From: Mesorhizobium sp. Pch-S
GTDB taxonomy: Bacteria > Pseudomonadota > Alphaproteobacteria > Rhizobiales > Rhizobiaceae
Direction: 5' to 3'
DNA length: 64,000 nt
NCBI RefSeq assembly: GCF_004136315.1
Contig: NZ_CP029562.1
Location: 3,105,501-3,169,500 of the forward strand
The position numbers and the translations under genes were made by a program. Shown here one piece after another: positions 27,208-36,297 of this stretch. Every line of letters starts with the position of its first letter. Within the stretch, counting starts at the first letter, position 1. The notes under the pieces are model-generated. The model was given only the letters and a program-made list of their open reading frames with translations. It had not been told where the DNA came from and made no database searches.

Positions 27208-28635
27208 ATGTCCGATCTCGACCTTTGCTACATGCCGGCCAACAAGGCGCTGCAGCTGTTCAGGGCCAAAAAACTTTCGCCGGTGGAGTTGATGCAAGCC
27301 ACCATCAGGCGCGCCGAGGCTACGAAATCCTCGATCAACTGCCTGACGTTCACCTATTTCGATCAAGCCATGGCGCTCGCGAGGAAGGCCGAAGCCAAAT
27401 ATGCCAGGGGCGCCAGGACCGGCGCGCTCGAAGGCCTGCCGATTGGCATCAAGGACGAGAGCTACATCAAGGGCAAGCCGACCTCGCATGGTTCGCTGCT
27501 GACCCAGGGCGCCGTCAGCGGCCACACCTCCACGATCAACGAGCGCATCATCAAGGCCGGAGGCATCGTGCATGCGCGCACGGCAACGCCCGAATTCAGT
27601 TGCGCCGGCTACACCTGGTCCAGGCGCTGGGGTGTCACCCGTAATCCCTGGAATCCGGACTTCACGCCCGGTGGCTCTTCAGGCGGTTCGGGTGCGACGC
27701 TTGCCGCGGGCACGTCGGCGATCGCGACCGGCTCCGACATCGCCGGATCCATCCGCATTCCAGCCTCGGCATGCGGTCTGGTCGGCTTCAAGCCGCCCTA
27801 TGGCCGCAATCCGGACGAGCCGCCCTTCAACCTCGACTTCTACTGTCACACCGGGCCGCTGGCGCGCAACGTCACCGACGCGATCCTGCTGCAGAACGTC
27901 ATGACCGGACCGAGCCCGCTCGACATCTCCACATTGCGCCCGAAGCTGAGGCTGCCGCTCGACTACAAGCCGATCAAAGGCTGGCGGATCGCTTTCTCCA
28001 TGGACCTCGGCTCCTTCGAGGTCAGCCCGGACGTGCGCAAGAACACGCTGGAAGCCTGCGAGGTGTTCCGTTCGCTGGGAGCGACGGTGGAAGAGGTCGA
28101 TCTCGGCTGGGGCGACGAGGTGCTGAAATCCGGCATGGCTTATCTCGAGCATATCTTCGGCGCGTCACTCGCCGGGCTGCTCAAGGAGCACGGCAACGAC
28201 ATGACGAGTTATGCGCGGCAATTCGCCGAGGACGGACAGAAATCGAAGGCGACCGACTTCGTCGGGACGCTGGAAGTGGCGGGCCGGATGTACCAGAGCC
28301 TCGGACCCTTGCTGGAAAAATACGACGTCCTGATATGCCCGACCAACGCATTGCCGGCCGTAGCTGCCGAATTCGATCACTCGAAGGACACGGTGCAGAT
28401 CAACGGCAAGACGGTGAACCCGTCGCTCGGCTGGGTGATGACCACGCCGTTCAACATGCTGAGCCGCTGTCCCGTTGTTTCGATGCCGTCTGGCCGGGCG
28501 ACAAATGGCGTGCCGACTGGCATCCAGATTGTCGGTCGCACCTACAGCGATGCCGATGTATTCCGCGCGGCAATGGCCTATGAAACGGCTCGGGGCCAAT
28601 GGTACGACGGCGCTGCGACGCGCCCGTCGCTGTGA
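27208..28635 (+). CDS. Amidase-signature family hydrolase
   Basis: A 475-residue amidase-signature enzyme with the Ser-cisSer-Lys triad: the Lys in LPIGIKDESYIKG, the glycine-rich TPGGSSGGSGATLAAG and the nucleophile in GSDIAGSIRIPASACGL. It hydrolyses a carbon-nitrogen bond in a linear amide; no specificity can be read. It lacks the GatB/GatC context, so it is not GatA. The ATG at 27208 follows a CGGAG site; longer in-frame extension would run through the repeat. With the PotF-like receptor upstream and TetR downstream it forms a probable amide or acyl-amine uptake and hydrolysis unit. Confidence 0.85.
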   Translation: MSDLDLCYMPANKALQLFRAKKLSPVELMQATIRRAEATKSSINCLTFTYFDQAMALARKAEAKYARGARTGALEGLPIGIKDESYIKGKPTSHGSLLTQGAVSGHTSTINERIIKAGGIVHARTATPEFSCAGYTWSRRWGVTRNPWNPDFTPGGSSGGSGATLAAGTSAIATGSDIAGSIRIPASACGLVGFKPPYGRNPDEPPFNLDFYCHTGPLARNVTDAILLQNVMTGPSPLDISTLRPKLRLPLDYKPIKGWRIAFSMDLGSFEVSPDVRKNTLEACEVFRSLGATVEEVDLGWGDEVLKSGMAYLEHIFGASLAGLLKEHGNDMTSYARQFAEDGQKSKATDFVGTLEVAGRMYQSLGPLLEKYDVLICPTNALPAVAAEFDHSKDTVQINGKTVNPSLGWVMTTPFNMLSRCPVVSMPSGRATNGVPTGIQIVGRTYSDADVFRAAMAYETARGQWYDGAATRPSL

Positions 28636-28710
28636 CGGCGGCTGGCCGCGAAAGGAATGAGCCGGCGTCGGGCAGGGTCGCCCCTCGCCGGTGCAGGGGA
28701 CTGAAGCAAG

Positions 28711-29394
28711 ATGGCACAAGGCAAGGCAGTCACCGCTGACATGCAGGCAAGCGTCGTCGCCGAGCGCCCGGCGGGCACGGGGGACCGTCGGCGTCAACGC
28801 GGCGAGGCCAGCATTCAGCGCATCATCGATGCAGCCATCGACCTCATCGCCGACGAAGGCCTGTCCAGCCTGACCATGCAGGCCATTGCCAAACAGGCGC
28901 GGGCCTCCAATGCGCTGGTGGTCTTCCATTTCGGCAACAAGGAGAACCTGCTGCGCGCGGTGCTGCAATATCTCAGCGATCAGTATGACGCGCTGTGGAC
29001 CAGCATGGTGCGCGCGCCCGATCTGTCAGCGGTGCAGCGCGTGACGGGAGCAGTCGAATGCGGGCGCAGGTTTGCGCGCCAGCACCCCAAATGGGTTTCG
29101 GTCTTCGTCATCTTCGGCAGCGACCGCAAGAGCATGCAGATCTACAAGGAAATCGGACTACCCGGAGACCTGGCCTACAACGCGGAAGCCAGCGACTTGC
29201 TTGCCGAGATCGTGCGGCTCGGCGACTATACCGGCGTCGATCCAAGGACACTGGCGGAAAGTCTCAACTACATCGTCCAGGGGGCCTGGTATTGGGGGCA
29301 CCTCAATCCCCCCGATCGCGAGTCCGAGATTCCAGCCAAGACGATCGCCACGCTGCTGCACCATGCTTTCCCACGGCATTTTGCCTCGGCATGA
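28711..29394 (+). CDS. TetR family regulator (BetI-like)
   Basis: A 227-residue TetR regulator. The helix-turn-helix is IIDAAIDLIADEGLSSLTM ... QAIAKQARASNALVVFHFGNK (residues ~38-80), and the C-terminal domain resembles BetI-type (TetR_C_6) with QHPKWVSVFVIFGSD. It follows the amidase gene by 75 bp on the same strand and probably senses the transported substrate. Confidence 0.8.
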   Translation: MAQGKAVTADMQASVVAERPAGTGDRRRQRGEASIQRIIDAAIDLIADEGLSSLTMQAIAKQARASNALVVFHFGNKENLLRAVLQYLSDQYDALWTSMVRAPDLSAVQRVTGAVECGRRFARQHPKWVSVFVIFGSDRKSMQIYKEIGLPGDLAYNAEASDLLAEIVRLGDYTGVDPRTLAESLNYIVQGAWYWGHLNPPDRESEIPAKTIATLLHHAFPRHFASA

Positions 29395-29404
29395 AGATGA
29401 ACGA

Positions 29405-29434
29405 AGTGCCCGCAGATGACTATCTGAGGGCACT
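29405..29434. terminator. Stem-loop between convergent genes
   Basis: AGTGCCC-gc-AGAT-gact-ATCT-ga-GGGCACT is a long hairpin with one symmetric internal mismatch, between the ends of tetR (29394) and the TIM-barrel gene (29450). It has no clear T-run, so it may be a Rho-associated or processed end. Confidence 0.5.
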
Positions 29435-29449
29435 GCTCAGGCCTACAGC

Positions 29450-30373
29450 TCAGGCCGCGGCGGCGGTGCGTACGAAACGAGCCTTCTCGGCAAGCTGCCT
29501 GGTGGCATCGACCGTGTCCTGGGCGGCGTACCAGTAGCGTTCCTTCAGCTCGATGTTGAACAGAACCCCATCCGGGAATTCGCATTCGGTCATCAGTCTG
29601 TCCCAGGGTATATCGCCCCAGCCGACCGGCAGATGAAGGTCGCCGTGACCGTAGGCGATGCGTTCGCCATCGGTGAACATCCAGATGTCGTCCTGGCGGC
29701 CGAAGCTGTCATGAACGTGGAGATGGCGGGCATAGGGTGCCAGCGCCTTCACCTCCTCGACAAATTCGTCACGACGTCCGTCGAAATCGAGTTTCAGGTA
29801 GGCGTGGCTGAAATCGAGCGTCGCCATGACGTTCGGATGGTTGATCGCACCGAGTTCCGTGGCAAGCCGGGACGGCGAGGCAGCGAGCGCCTTGCCTTCG
29901 TAGCCGGCGAACAGGGTCTCGACGCAGAGGATCAAGCCATGCTGGCGGGCGACGTCACCGCTCTTGGCCAGCCACTCGCGCTGGCGCTGGTAGCCGGCTT
30001 CGACACCGTCGGCCTGCTGCATCGGCATCAGGCCGGAATGAATCACGTAATGCTCGGCGCCGACCTCGGCAGCCACTTCCAGCGACGCCTGCAGCACCTC
30101 GAAATGCCGCGGCAACCGATAGGCCTCGTCCATGAAGTTGATGGCGAGCGGGCCATGCACGGAGTAGACGACGTCGCGGCCGGCGCAGGCGCGCTTCAGG
30201 GCGGCAAGCTGCGGTTTCCTGATCTTGCCGCCGACAACAATATCCATGTCGTAGGTCGGCAATTCTATCGCCTCGACACCCAGCTCCTCGATCATGTCGA
30301 GCTCTTCGGCGAAGTCCGAAAGATCGTTGGCGCGCTTGTGGGCGGAGATTCCGGTGCCGGTGACGGCTGACAT
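29450..30373 (-). CDS. Sugar phosphate isomerase/epimerase-like TIM-barrel protein
   Basis: A 307-residue xylose-isomerase-like TIM barrel (AP endonuclease 2 fold). Metal-site candidates are the Glu in LILCVETLFAGYEG, Asp/His in ATLDFSHAYLKLD, His in RHLHVHDSFGRQDD and the late Glu in FNIELKERYW. The family includes isomerases and epimerases of sugars, inositols and keto acids; no substrate can be named. It is convergent with the tetR gene and divergent from the small secreted protein at 30578. Confidence 0.8.
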   Translation of the reverse strand: MSAVTGTGISAHKRANDLSDFAEELDMIEELGVEAIELPTYDMDIVVGGKIRKPQLAALKRACAGRDVVYSVHGPLAINFMDEAYRLPRHFEVLQASLEVAAEVGAEHYVIHSGLMPMQQADGVEAGYQRQREWLAKSGDVARQHGLILCVETLFAGYEGKALAASPSRLATELGAINHPNVMATLDFSHAYLKLDFDGRRDEFVEEVKALAPYARHLHVHDSFGRQDDIWMFTDGERIAYGHGDLHLPVGWGDIPWDRLMTECEFPDGVLFNIELKERYWYAAQDTVDATRQLAEKARFVRTAAAA

Positions 30374-30546
30374 GGGCTTGGTCCTTCAGGCTTGTTGGAT
30401 CTTGGCCGAGCGGTGCTCGGCAGGCTGTCCGCGACAATGGCGTGCTTTCATGTCCGGCATCTGACCGGCACGTGACACTTCGCTGACGTGACCTGGGGAA
30501 AACCACCGGCTGCCGGCTTCAATCAATGCTCGACAGCAGCCGGCAA

Positions 30547-30575
30547 ATGTCATTGAATCGTCATCCGATCGTCAT
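30547..30575 (+). promoter_or_regulatory. Pho box upstream of unknown secreted protein
   Basis: ATGTCAT-tgaa-TCGTCAT-ccga-TCGTCAT: three units at exact 11-bp spacing on the plus strand, matching the CTGTCAT consensus at 6/7, 5/7 and 5/7. The last unit ends 2 bp before the first possible ATG at 30578, so the true start may be the in-frame ATG at 30602. Confidence 0.65.
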
Positions 30576-30577
30576 GG

Positions 30578-30979
30578 ATGAGGATTCGGGCTTTGCGTGG
30601 CATGGCTTTGCATTCGGCAGTCCTGGTCGCTTCGCTGCTTGCCGCCGGCGAAACGAGCGCGGGCGATCTCACGTCGGCCGAGCTGAAGAACGAATTGGTC
30701 GGGCATTCCATCGCCTGGTGGGAGGACGGTGGCTGGCGTGGCGGCTCCCTGACCCTGGCACCGGATGGCTCCGCCGAGATCACGATTGACAATTCGGGCC
30801 GCAATTCGCTCCAGCAGGGCGACAAGGGCCATTGGGCGTTGCGCAATGGCGAACTGTGCACCGTGTGGAGCGAGATCCGTGACGGTGGCGAGAAATGCTA
30901 CAGCGTACGCCGGGGCGAACGCGGGCGCTTCGTCACCAGTGGCGGCAATGTCTTTGAAATCCGTGATGCCGGTGTCTGA
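30578..30979 (+). CDS. Small secreted protein, unknown function
   Basis: Up to 133 residues. The N-terminus is a signal peptide (ALHSAVLVASLLAAGETSA) and the mature part is a small beta-rich domain with two Cys (ELCTVWSEI and GEKCYSVRRG) and the phrases SIAWWEDGGWRGG and GHWALRNGE. It resembles short periplasmic hypothetical proteins of rhizobia, but I cannot name a family. The start may be ATG 30602 because the Pho box runs to 30575. Pho control suggests a function in phosphate starvation. Confidence 0.65.
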   Translation: MRIRALRGMALHSAVLVASLLAAGETSAGDLTSAELKNELVGHSIAWWEDGGWRGGSLTLAPDGSAEITIDNSGRNSLQQGDKGHWALRNGELCTVWSEIRDGGEKCYSVRRGERGRFVTSGGNVFEIRDAGV

Positions 30980-31096
30980 GCCGAAATAGCCGGTCAGCCA
31001 CGGCCTTCGTCGCACTCTCCATCTCGGAAGCAAATAGAGACTGTTGTCCTGTGCCGGCGGGGATTGTCGTCATTTCATCACGAAACCACAACGCGG

Positions 31097-31103
31097 CTGT
31101 CAT
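31097..31103 (+). promoter_or_regulatory. Perfect Pho half-site upstream of ugpB
   Basis: CTGTCAT matches the PhoB unit 7/7, with TTGTCGT in 11-bp phase three units earlier (31064-31070) but poor intermediate units. Ugp genes are classically PhoB-controlled, so a degenerate Pho box is plausible, 73 bp before the ugpB start. Confidence 0.4.
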
Positions 31104-31175
31104 GTGATCTCTCTAGGGGAGGCGCCGTAGCGGGCTTTGCGCTCGCACAGCAACCTTCCTGTCTGGAGAGGACGA

Positions 31176-32507
31176 ATGAAACGATTAATCCTGCTCGCGA
31201 CGACGGCCGTCGTCCTTGCCAGCGGCGCCAACGCCGCTGAACGCACGAAATTCGAATTCTGGTACGGACTGACCGGCGACCTCGGCGAAGTGGTGGCCAA
31301 GCACTGCCAGCTGTTCAACCAGTCGCAGGACAAATACGAAGCTGTCTGCACCGGGCAGGGCGGCTACGACAAGGCCGAGCAGAACACGATCGCGGCCTAT
31401 CGCTCCAAGCAGCATCCGACGATCGTCCAGATCTATGACGCCGGCACCGTGAACTTCATGCTGTCGGGCGCCATCTATCCGGCCACCAAGTTCGCCAAGG
31501 ACTACAAGCTCGACATCGACTGGAAGTCCTATTTCCCGGGCATCGCCAACTACTACGCCACCTCTACCGGTGAGATGTGGTCGTTCCCCTACAATTCCTC
31601 GACCGCCGTCTTCTACTGGAACAAGGAAGCCTTCGCGAAGATCGGCAAGACCGAAGCGCCGAAGACCTGGGCCGAGTTCGGCGAAGACCTGAAGGCGATG
31701 AAGGCTGCCGGCGTCCCCTGCGGTTTTGCCTTCGATTTCGATTCCTGGATGGACCTCGAACAGTTCTCGGCAACCAATTCGATTCCGCTGGCCACGCTCG
31801 ACAACGGCTATGGCGGTCTCGGCGCCGAACTCGCTTTCAACAAGACCGCCTTCGTCGGCCATATGAACGATTTCAAGTCCTGGCTCGACGCCGGCTATGC
31901 CAAGATCCAGACCAAGCAGATGGGCAAGGACGTGGTCCAGGCGTTCGCCGATGGCACCTGCGCCGCCACCATCACCTCGATCGCCAACCACGGCACCGTG
32001 CACAACACCCAGTCCAAGGACCTGAAGTGGGACGTTGCCATGATGCCGGTCATCGATGCGGCCAAGCGCACCAATTCGATGGTCGGCGGCGCATCGCTGT
32101 GGGTCATGGAAGGCAAGTCGCCGGCAGAATATGAAGCCGCCGCGGCTTTCCTGAAATACGTCACCGCTCCGGACACCGGCGAGAAGTACATCGCCGAAAA
32201 CACCGGCTACATCCCGGTCACGACCAAGGGCTACGAGCTGCTCAAGGCTGACGGCTTCTACAAGGATCCGAAGCGCGTCAACCGCGATATCGCGATCGCT
32301 TCGCTGACCGCGTCGGACGTCACGCCGTTGTCGCGCGGCATCCGTCTCGGCAACTTCACCTCGATCCGCGCCGAGCTGCGCTCCGAGCTGGAAGCCGCCT
32401 TTACCGGCCAGAAGGACATGCAGACCGCCATCGACGCAGTCGTCGAACGAGGCAACCAGATCCTGCGCCGCTACGAGCAGACCTACAAGGGCGTCGCTCT
32501 GCCATAA
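31176..32507 (+). CDS. ugpB: sn-Glycerol-3-phosphate-binding protein UgpB
   Basis: A 443-residue periplasmic binding protein. The signal peptide ends at ASGANA-AE. Homology to E. coli UgpB is visible throughout: FEFWYGLTGDLGEVV, IVQIYDAGTVNFM, FPYNSSTAVFYWNKEAF, GGASLWVMEGKSP, and GLRLGNF-like LSRGIRLGNFTSIRAEL, AVERGNQILRRYE. It captures glycerol-3-phosphate or glycerophosphodiesters for the UgpAEC transporter. ATG 31176 follows GGAGAGGACGA. A 26-bp stem-loop follows the stop, before ugpA. Confidence 0.93.
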   Translation: MKRLILLATTAVVLASGANAAERTKFEFWYGLTGDLGEVVAKHCQLFNQSQDKYEAVCTGQGGYDKAEQNTIAAYRSKQHPTIVQIYDAGTVNFMLSGAIYPATKFAKDYKLDIDWKSYFPGIANYYATSTGEMWSFPYNSSTAVFYWNKEAFAKIGKTEAPKTWAEFGEDLKAMKAAGVPCGFAFDFDSWMDLEQFSATNSIPLATLDNGYGGLGAELAFNKTAFVGHMNDFKSWLDAGYAKIQTKQMGKDVVQAFADGTCAATITSIANHGTVHNTQSKDLKWDVAMMPVIDAAKRTNSMVGGASLWVMEGKSPAEYEAAAAFLKYVTAPDTGEKYIAENTGYIPVTTKGYELLKADGFYKDPKRVNRDIAIASLTASDVTPLSRGIRLGNFTSIRAELRSELEAAFTGQKDMQTAIDAVVERGNQILRRYEQTYKGVALP

Positions 32508-32525
32508 GCAGGCCAGACCTTATCC

Positions 32526-32551
32526 GGGCGTCGCGGCTTGCCGCGGCGCCC
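32526..32551 (+). promoter_or_regulatory. Stem-loop between ugpB and ugpA
   Basis: GGGCGTCGCGG-cttg-CCGCGGCGCCC, one mismatch in 11 pairs, followed by CCTTTC. It could protect the ugpB mRNA 3' end or attenuate ugpA, giving more binding protein than permease. A similar hairpin lies between pstS and pstC. Confidence 0.55.
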
Positions 32552-32584
32552 CTTTCACAAACATGAGCGGCAAGGAGCATCCGC

Positions 32585-33469
32585 ATGGAAAAGCGTGCGA
32601 CTTTCTCCAATCTGTGGCTGGCGGCAGCCTTCATCGCTCCGCAGATGCTTCTGATCTTCGTTTTCTTCTACTGGCCGTCCGGTGAGGCGCTCTACTGGTC
32701 GCTCACCCTGGAGCCGCCTTTCGGCGGCAGCAACCAGTGGGTCGGCCTGCAGAACTTCATGACCGTGTTCGAGGACCCGAAATACTGGAACTCGGTGCGG
32801 GTTTCGTTGACGTTCGCCTTTTCGGCCACGGTGCTTTCGCTTGTGATTGCCGCGTTGCTCGCGCTCTTCGTCGATCGCCGCTTGCCCGGCCACCAGGTCT
32901 ACAAATTCACCTTTTTCCTGCCCTACGCGCTGGCCGCGCCTGCCGTCGGCCTGGCGTTCCGCTTCATCTTCTCGCCGGATGCCGGCTTCGTGTCGGTCAT
33001 CAACCATGCCTTCCCAGGTCTCTGGAACCCGGCACTGAACGGTTATGATGCCTTCACCCTCATCGTGCTGGCGCAAAGCTGGAAGATGGTGGGCTACAAT
33101 TTCATCTTCTTCCTGGCGGCCCTGCAGTCGATTCCGCGCACGATCTCGGAGGCAGGCGCCATGGACGGCGCCAGTGTGCTCAGGCGGATGTGGGACATCC
33201 AGCTGCCGCTGATCACACCGACACTGTTCTTCCTGATCGTGATCAACATCACCGACAGCTTCGTCGACAGTTTCGGCATCGTCGACATCACCACATCCGG
33301 CGGCCCGGCGCGGGCGACCGAACTGATGGTCTACAAAATCTACACGGACGGCTTCCAGGGCAAGGACTACTCGCTCGCCGCCGCACAATCGATCGTGCTG
33401 ATGGCGCTCGTCATCGCACTGACCTTCATCCAGTTCCGCTTCGTCGAGCGGCGCGTCCACTATCGCTGA
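32585..33469 (+). CDS. ugpA: sn-Glycerol-3-phosphate ABC permease UgpA
   Basis: A 294-residue inner-membrane permease with six predicted helices. The EAA loop is EAGAMDGASVLRRMWDIQLPLI (cut here as EAGAMDGASVLRRMW then QLPLITP), which contacts the ATPase. The opening LAAAFIAPQMLLIFVFFYWP is typical of UgpA. It forms the heterodimeric channel with UgpE. The ATG is preceded by GGCAAGGAGCATCCGC. Confidence 0.92.
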   Translation: MEKRATFSNLWLAAAFIAPQMLLIFVFFYWPSGEALYWSLTLEPPFGGSNQWVGLQNFMTVFEDPKYWNSVRVSLTFAFSATVLSLVIAALLALFVDRRLPGHQVYKFTFFLPYALAAPAVGLAFRFIFSPDAGFVSVINHAFPGLWNPALNGYDAFTLIVLAQSWKMVGYNFIFFLAALQSIPRTISEAGAMDGASVLRRMWDIQLPLITPTLFFLIVINITDSFVDSFGIVDITTSGGPARATELMVYKIYTDGFQGKDYSLAAAQSIVLMALVIALTFIQFRFVERRVHYR

Positions 33470-33483
33470 GCGGAGGCCTGGCC

Positions 33484-34380
33484 GTGATCGAACGCACCCC
33501 CGTCCTCGATTTCTTCACCCACGCGCTGCTCATCCTCAGCTTTGTGGCACTGCTGATCCCGTTCTGGATCATCTTCGTGGCTGCGAGCCATGATTTTCAC
33601 ACGGTGAACCAGGTGCCCATGCCGCTGATGCCTGGCGGCCATTTCTTCGAAAACATGGCCACCGCCTGGGAGCGCGGCAATTTCGGCCGGGTGATGCTGA
33701 ATTCCATCATCGTCGCCGGCGGCGTCACCATCGGCAAGATCGTCATCGCCGCGCTTTCGGCGTTCTCGATCGTCTACTTCCGCTACAAGCTCCGCATGGT
33801 GATGTTCTGGCTGATCTTCATCACCCTGATGCTGCCGCTGGAAGTGCGCATCGTGCCGACCTATGCGGTGGCAGCTGACGCGTTGAGACCATTCAAGGCG
33901 ATCTTCGGACTGTTCGGGGTCTCGGTCGGTCTGCCGGAGTGGAACCTGCTCAATTCCTATTCAGGCCTGATCCTGCCGCTGATCGCCACTGCAACCGGTA
34001 CATTCCTCTACAGGCAGTTCTTTCTCACGGTTCCCGACGAATTGACCGAAGCGGCCAAGATGGATGGCTCGGGTCCGGTCCGCTTCTTCCTCGAAGTGCT
34101 GATGCCGCTCTCCAAGACCAATATGGCCGCGCTCGCCACCATCATGTTCGTGTGGTCATGGAACCAGTATCTGTGGCCGCTCCTGGTGGTGACCGACCAG
34201 TTGAACTTCGCCACCGCCACCATGCAGCTCCAGAAGATCGTGCCCGGACCGGTATTCGGCGAGCCGCCGATCTGGAACGTTGCCATGGCCGCCAATCTGA
34301 TCGTGCTGACCCCGCCGGTGCTGGTCACCATTTTCCTGCAGCGCTGGTTCGTGCGCGGCCTCATCTCCACTGAAAAATAA
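33484..34380 (+). CDS. ugpE: sn-Glycerol-3-phosphate ABC permease UgpE
   Basis: A 298-residue permease with six helices. The EAA loop is [19 protein letters not shown] and later helices carry [15 protein letters not shown], characteristic of UgpE. The start is GTG at 33484, with GGAGG eight bases upstream; no ATG is available in the first conserved stretch ([16 protein letters not shown]). It is 14 bp after ugpA and 13 bp before ugpC, so co-transcribed. Confidence 0.92.
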   Translation: MIERTPVLDFFTHALLILSFVALLIPFWIIFVAASHDFHTVNQVPMPLMPGGHFFENMATAWERGNFGRVMLNSIIVAGGVTIGKIVIAALSAFSIVYFRYKLRMVMFWLIFITLMLPLEVRIVPTYAVAADALRPFKAIFGLFGVSVGLPEWNLLNSYSGLILPLIATATGTFLYRQFFLTVPDELTEAAKMDGSGPVRFFLEVLMPLSKTNMAALATIMFVWSWNQYLWPLLVVTDQLNFATATMQLQKIVPGPVFGEPPIWNVAMAANLIVLTPPVLVTIFLQRWFVRGLISTEK

Positions 34381-34393
34381 GGGACGACATCCC

Positions 34394-35515
34394 ATGGCCG
34401 AAATCACCTTGCGCGACGTGCGCAAATCCTACGCCAAGAACGAGGTCGTGCATGGCGTGAACCTCGATGTCGCCAGCGGCGAGCTGATCGTCATTCTTGG
34501 GCCTTCCGGTTGCGGCAAGTCCACACTGCTGCGCATGGTGGCCGGTCTGGAATCGATCACCTCGGGTGAGGTCGCCATTGCCGGCCGTGTGGTCAACAAG
34601 CTGGAGCCGCGCGAGCGCGGCTGCGCCATGGTGTTCCAGAACTATGCGCTTTATCCGCATATGTCGGTAGCAAAGAACATAGGCTACTCGCTGAAGATCG
34701 CCGGACTGCCGAAGGCCGAACGCACCGAACGCGTCAACAAGGTCGCGGCCACGCTTGGCCTGACCGATTTTCTCGAACGCAAGCCGGCCCAGCTTTCCGG
34801 TGGCCAGCGGCAGCGGGTGGCGATGGGTCGCGCCATGATCCGCGAGCCGAAGGTGTTCCTCTATGACGAGCCCTTGTCCAATCTCGACGCAACGTTGCGC
34901 GTCGCCATGCGCGTCGAAATCCGCAAGCTGCACCAGCGGCTCGGCGCGACAACCCTGTTCGTGACGCATGATCAGGTCGAGGCAATGACCCTGGCCGACC
35001 GTATCGTCGTGATGAACAAGGGTGGCATCGAGCAGGTCGGAACGCCGAGCGAGGTCTACGGTCGGCCGGAAACCACCTATGTCGCCAATTTCATCGGCTC
35101 GCCCGGGCTCAATCTGCTGAAGGGTGCCGCTCATCCCGACGAGGGTGTCATCAAGCTGCCGGATGGCCAGCAGCTCGCCTATGATCGCAACCAGTGGCCG
35201 GAGATCGGCCATGGTCCGGTGATTGCAGGCTTCCGTGCCGAAGCGGTGAAATTCGGTTCAGGTCCGCTTTCCGCGCGCTTCGATTTTGCCGAAGAGCTCG
35301 GCATCGCCAAGCTGCTGCATGGCTCGTTAGGCGGACAGACGATGATCGTACACGTCGCGACACGTGCCGATCTGCAACCGGGCCAGCCGTTCTTCTTTTC
35401 GGTCGATCCCGCTGATATCCAGCTGTTCGACGCCGACAGTGGTCGACGGCTGGGAGAGGTCAGGGTGCCTGCTGTCGCAGGGAAACAGGCGGCGCCGGTG
35501 CAGATCACCGCTTGA
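34394..35515 (+). CDS. ugpC: sn-Glycerol-3-phosphate import ATPase UgpC
   Basis: A 373-residue ABC ATPase. Walker [10 protein letters not shown] (residues ~36-44), Q-loop [12 protein letters not shown], signature LSGGQRQRV, Walker [14 protein letters not shown] and H-loop VTHDQVEA are all intact. The C-terminal TOBE domain (residues ~235-373) follows the MalK/UgpC pattern. It powers the UgpAE channel and is the last gene of the ugpBAEC operon. A short GGAGG-gata-CCTCC stem follows but lacks a T-run. Confidence 0.93.
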   Translation: MAEITLRDVRKSYAKNEVVHGVNLDVASGELIVILGPSGCGKSTLLRMVAGLESITSGEVAIAGRVVNKLEPRERGCAMVFQNYALYPHMSVAKNIGYSLKIAGLPKAERTERVNKVAATLGLTDFLERKPAQLSGGQRQRVAMGRAMIREPKVFLYDEPLSNLDATLRVAMRVEIRKLHQRLGATTLFVTHDQVEAMTLADRIVVMNKGGIEQVGTPSEVYGRPETTYVANFIGSPGLNLLKGAAHPDEGVIKLPDGQQLAYDRNQWPEIGHGPVIAGFRAEAVKFGSGPLSARFDFAEELGIAKLLHGSLGGQTMIVHVATRADLQPGQPFFFSVDPADIQLFDADSGRRLGEVRVPAVAGKQAAPVQITA

Positions 35516-35597
35516 TGGAGGGATACCTCCTTCGGCTTACCTGCAATTTACGAGATACCGCTAGGCTTGCTCGCGTCCGATTCGCGAGGGAAGCGCC

Positions 35598-36083
35598 GTG
35601 AGCAAGATCGTTACTTCATTCGCCGTGGTTGCGGTGTTCTCCGCCTTGCTGATGGCGCTGAGCCTGGCGGTGGCGCAGCACGGCTATCCGTTCGGCGCCA
35701 TCGGCGTGAAGCGGCTGGACGACATTGCGGATGCAACGACCTTCCTACCGCTCGCCGCGCTCTATTTCTTTTCGGCCATGTTGATGATGGTGCTGCCGCT
35801 ACGCGCGGCGAGCATCGTTCTGCTCAATGCCGCCGATATCATCGTCTGGGCCGTCGTGGTGCTGTTCGCCAGCATTGTCGGATCGCTGGCGGCGCGCTGG
35901 GCCTTCGGCCAAGGCAGCGCGCTGTGGGCGCTGTGGAACTGGCGCTTCCTGTTCGTCGCGGCAGTGGTGGGCTGTCACCTCGTCATGAACGAGTTGAGGC
36001 GCAACGTCCTGCTGCGCAGCCTCTTCCTGGTCGTTTTCGCGGCGGCGACGCTCGCCTGCCTGTTCTGGTCCTTCACGCTTTGA
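35598..36083 (+). CDS. Four-helix integral membrane protein, unknown
   Basis: A 161-residue protein with about five hydrophobic stretches (residues ~5-26, 48-70, 78-100, 118-130, 140-158) and no recognised motif. The start is GTG at 35598 with GAGGGAAGC eight bases upstream. It lies alone between ugpC and the carrier-protein operon. I cannot name a family. Confidence 0.6.
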   Translation: MSKIVTSFAVVAVFSALLMALSLAVAQHGYPFGAIGVKRLDDIADATTFLPLAALYFFSAMLMMVLPLRAASIVLLNAADIIVWAVVVLFASIVGSLAARWAFGQGSALWALWNWRFLFVAAVVGCHLVMNELRRNVLLRSLFLVVFAAATLACLFWSFTL

Positions 36084-36138
36084 ACCGGGTCCGTCGCAAG
36101 GAACGCTCCAACACCTGAAGCTACGCACACCGTACTTG

Positions 36139-36161
36139 CCGAAATCGATTTCGATTTTCGG
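36139..36161. repeat. AT-rich partial palindrome
   Basis: CCGAAATCGATTTCGATTTT then CGG: contains the perfect 12-mer GAAATCGATTTC and a near-symmetric CCGAAA...TTTCGG frame. Such elements recur in rhizobial genomes; this is the only copy seen here. Its use is unknown. The rest of the 36084-36297 gap holds the leader of the carrier-protein operon and no clear motif. Confidence 0.35.
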
Positions 36162-36297
36162 GCCGATGCGCTAGCTTGAAGGTTCCGGCGCGTGCGGGTT
36201 TACAGGCTATTATCCATTCCCGTTCATGCGATTTTATTGCGGTTAATTTAGAGGGAGGGCGAGGATAGCGCGTTCCTTCTTGGGTAGGGTGAGTATC

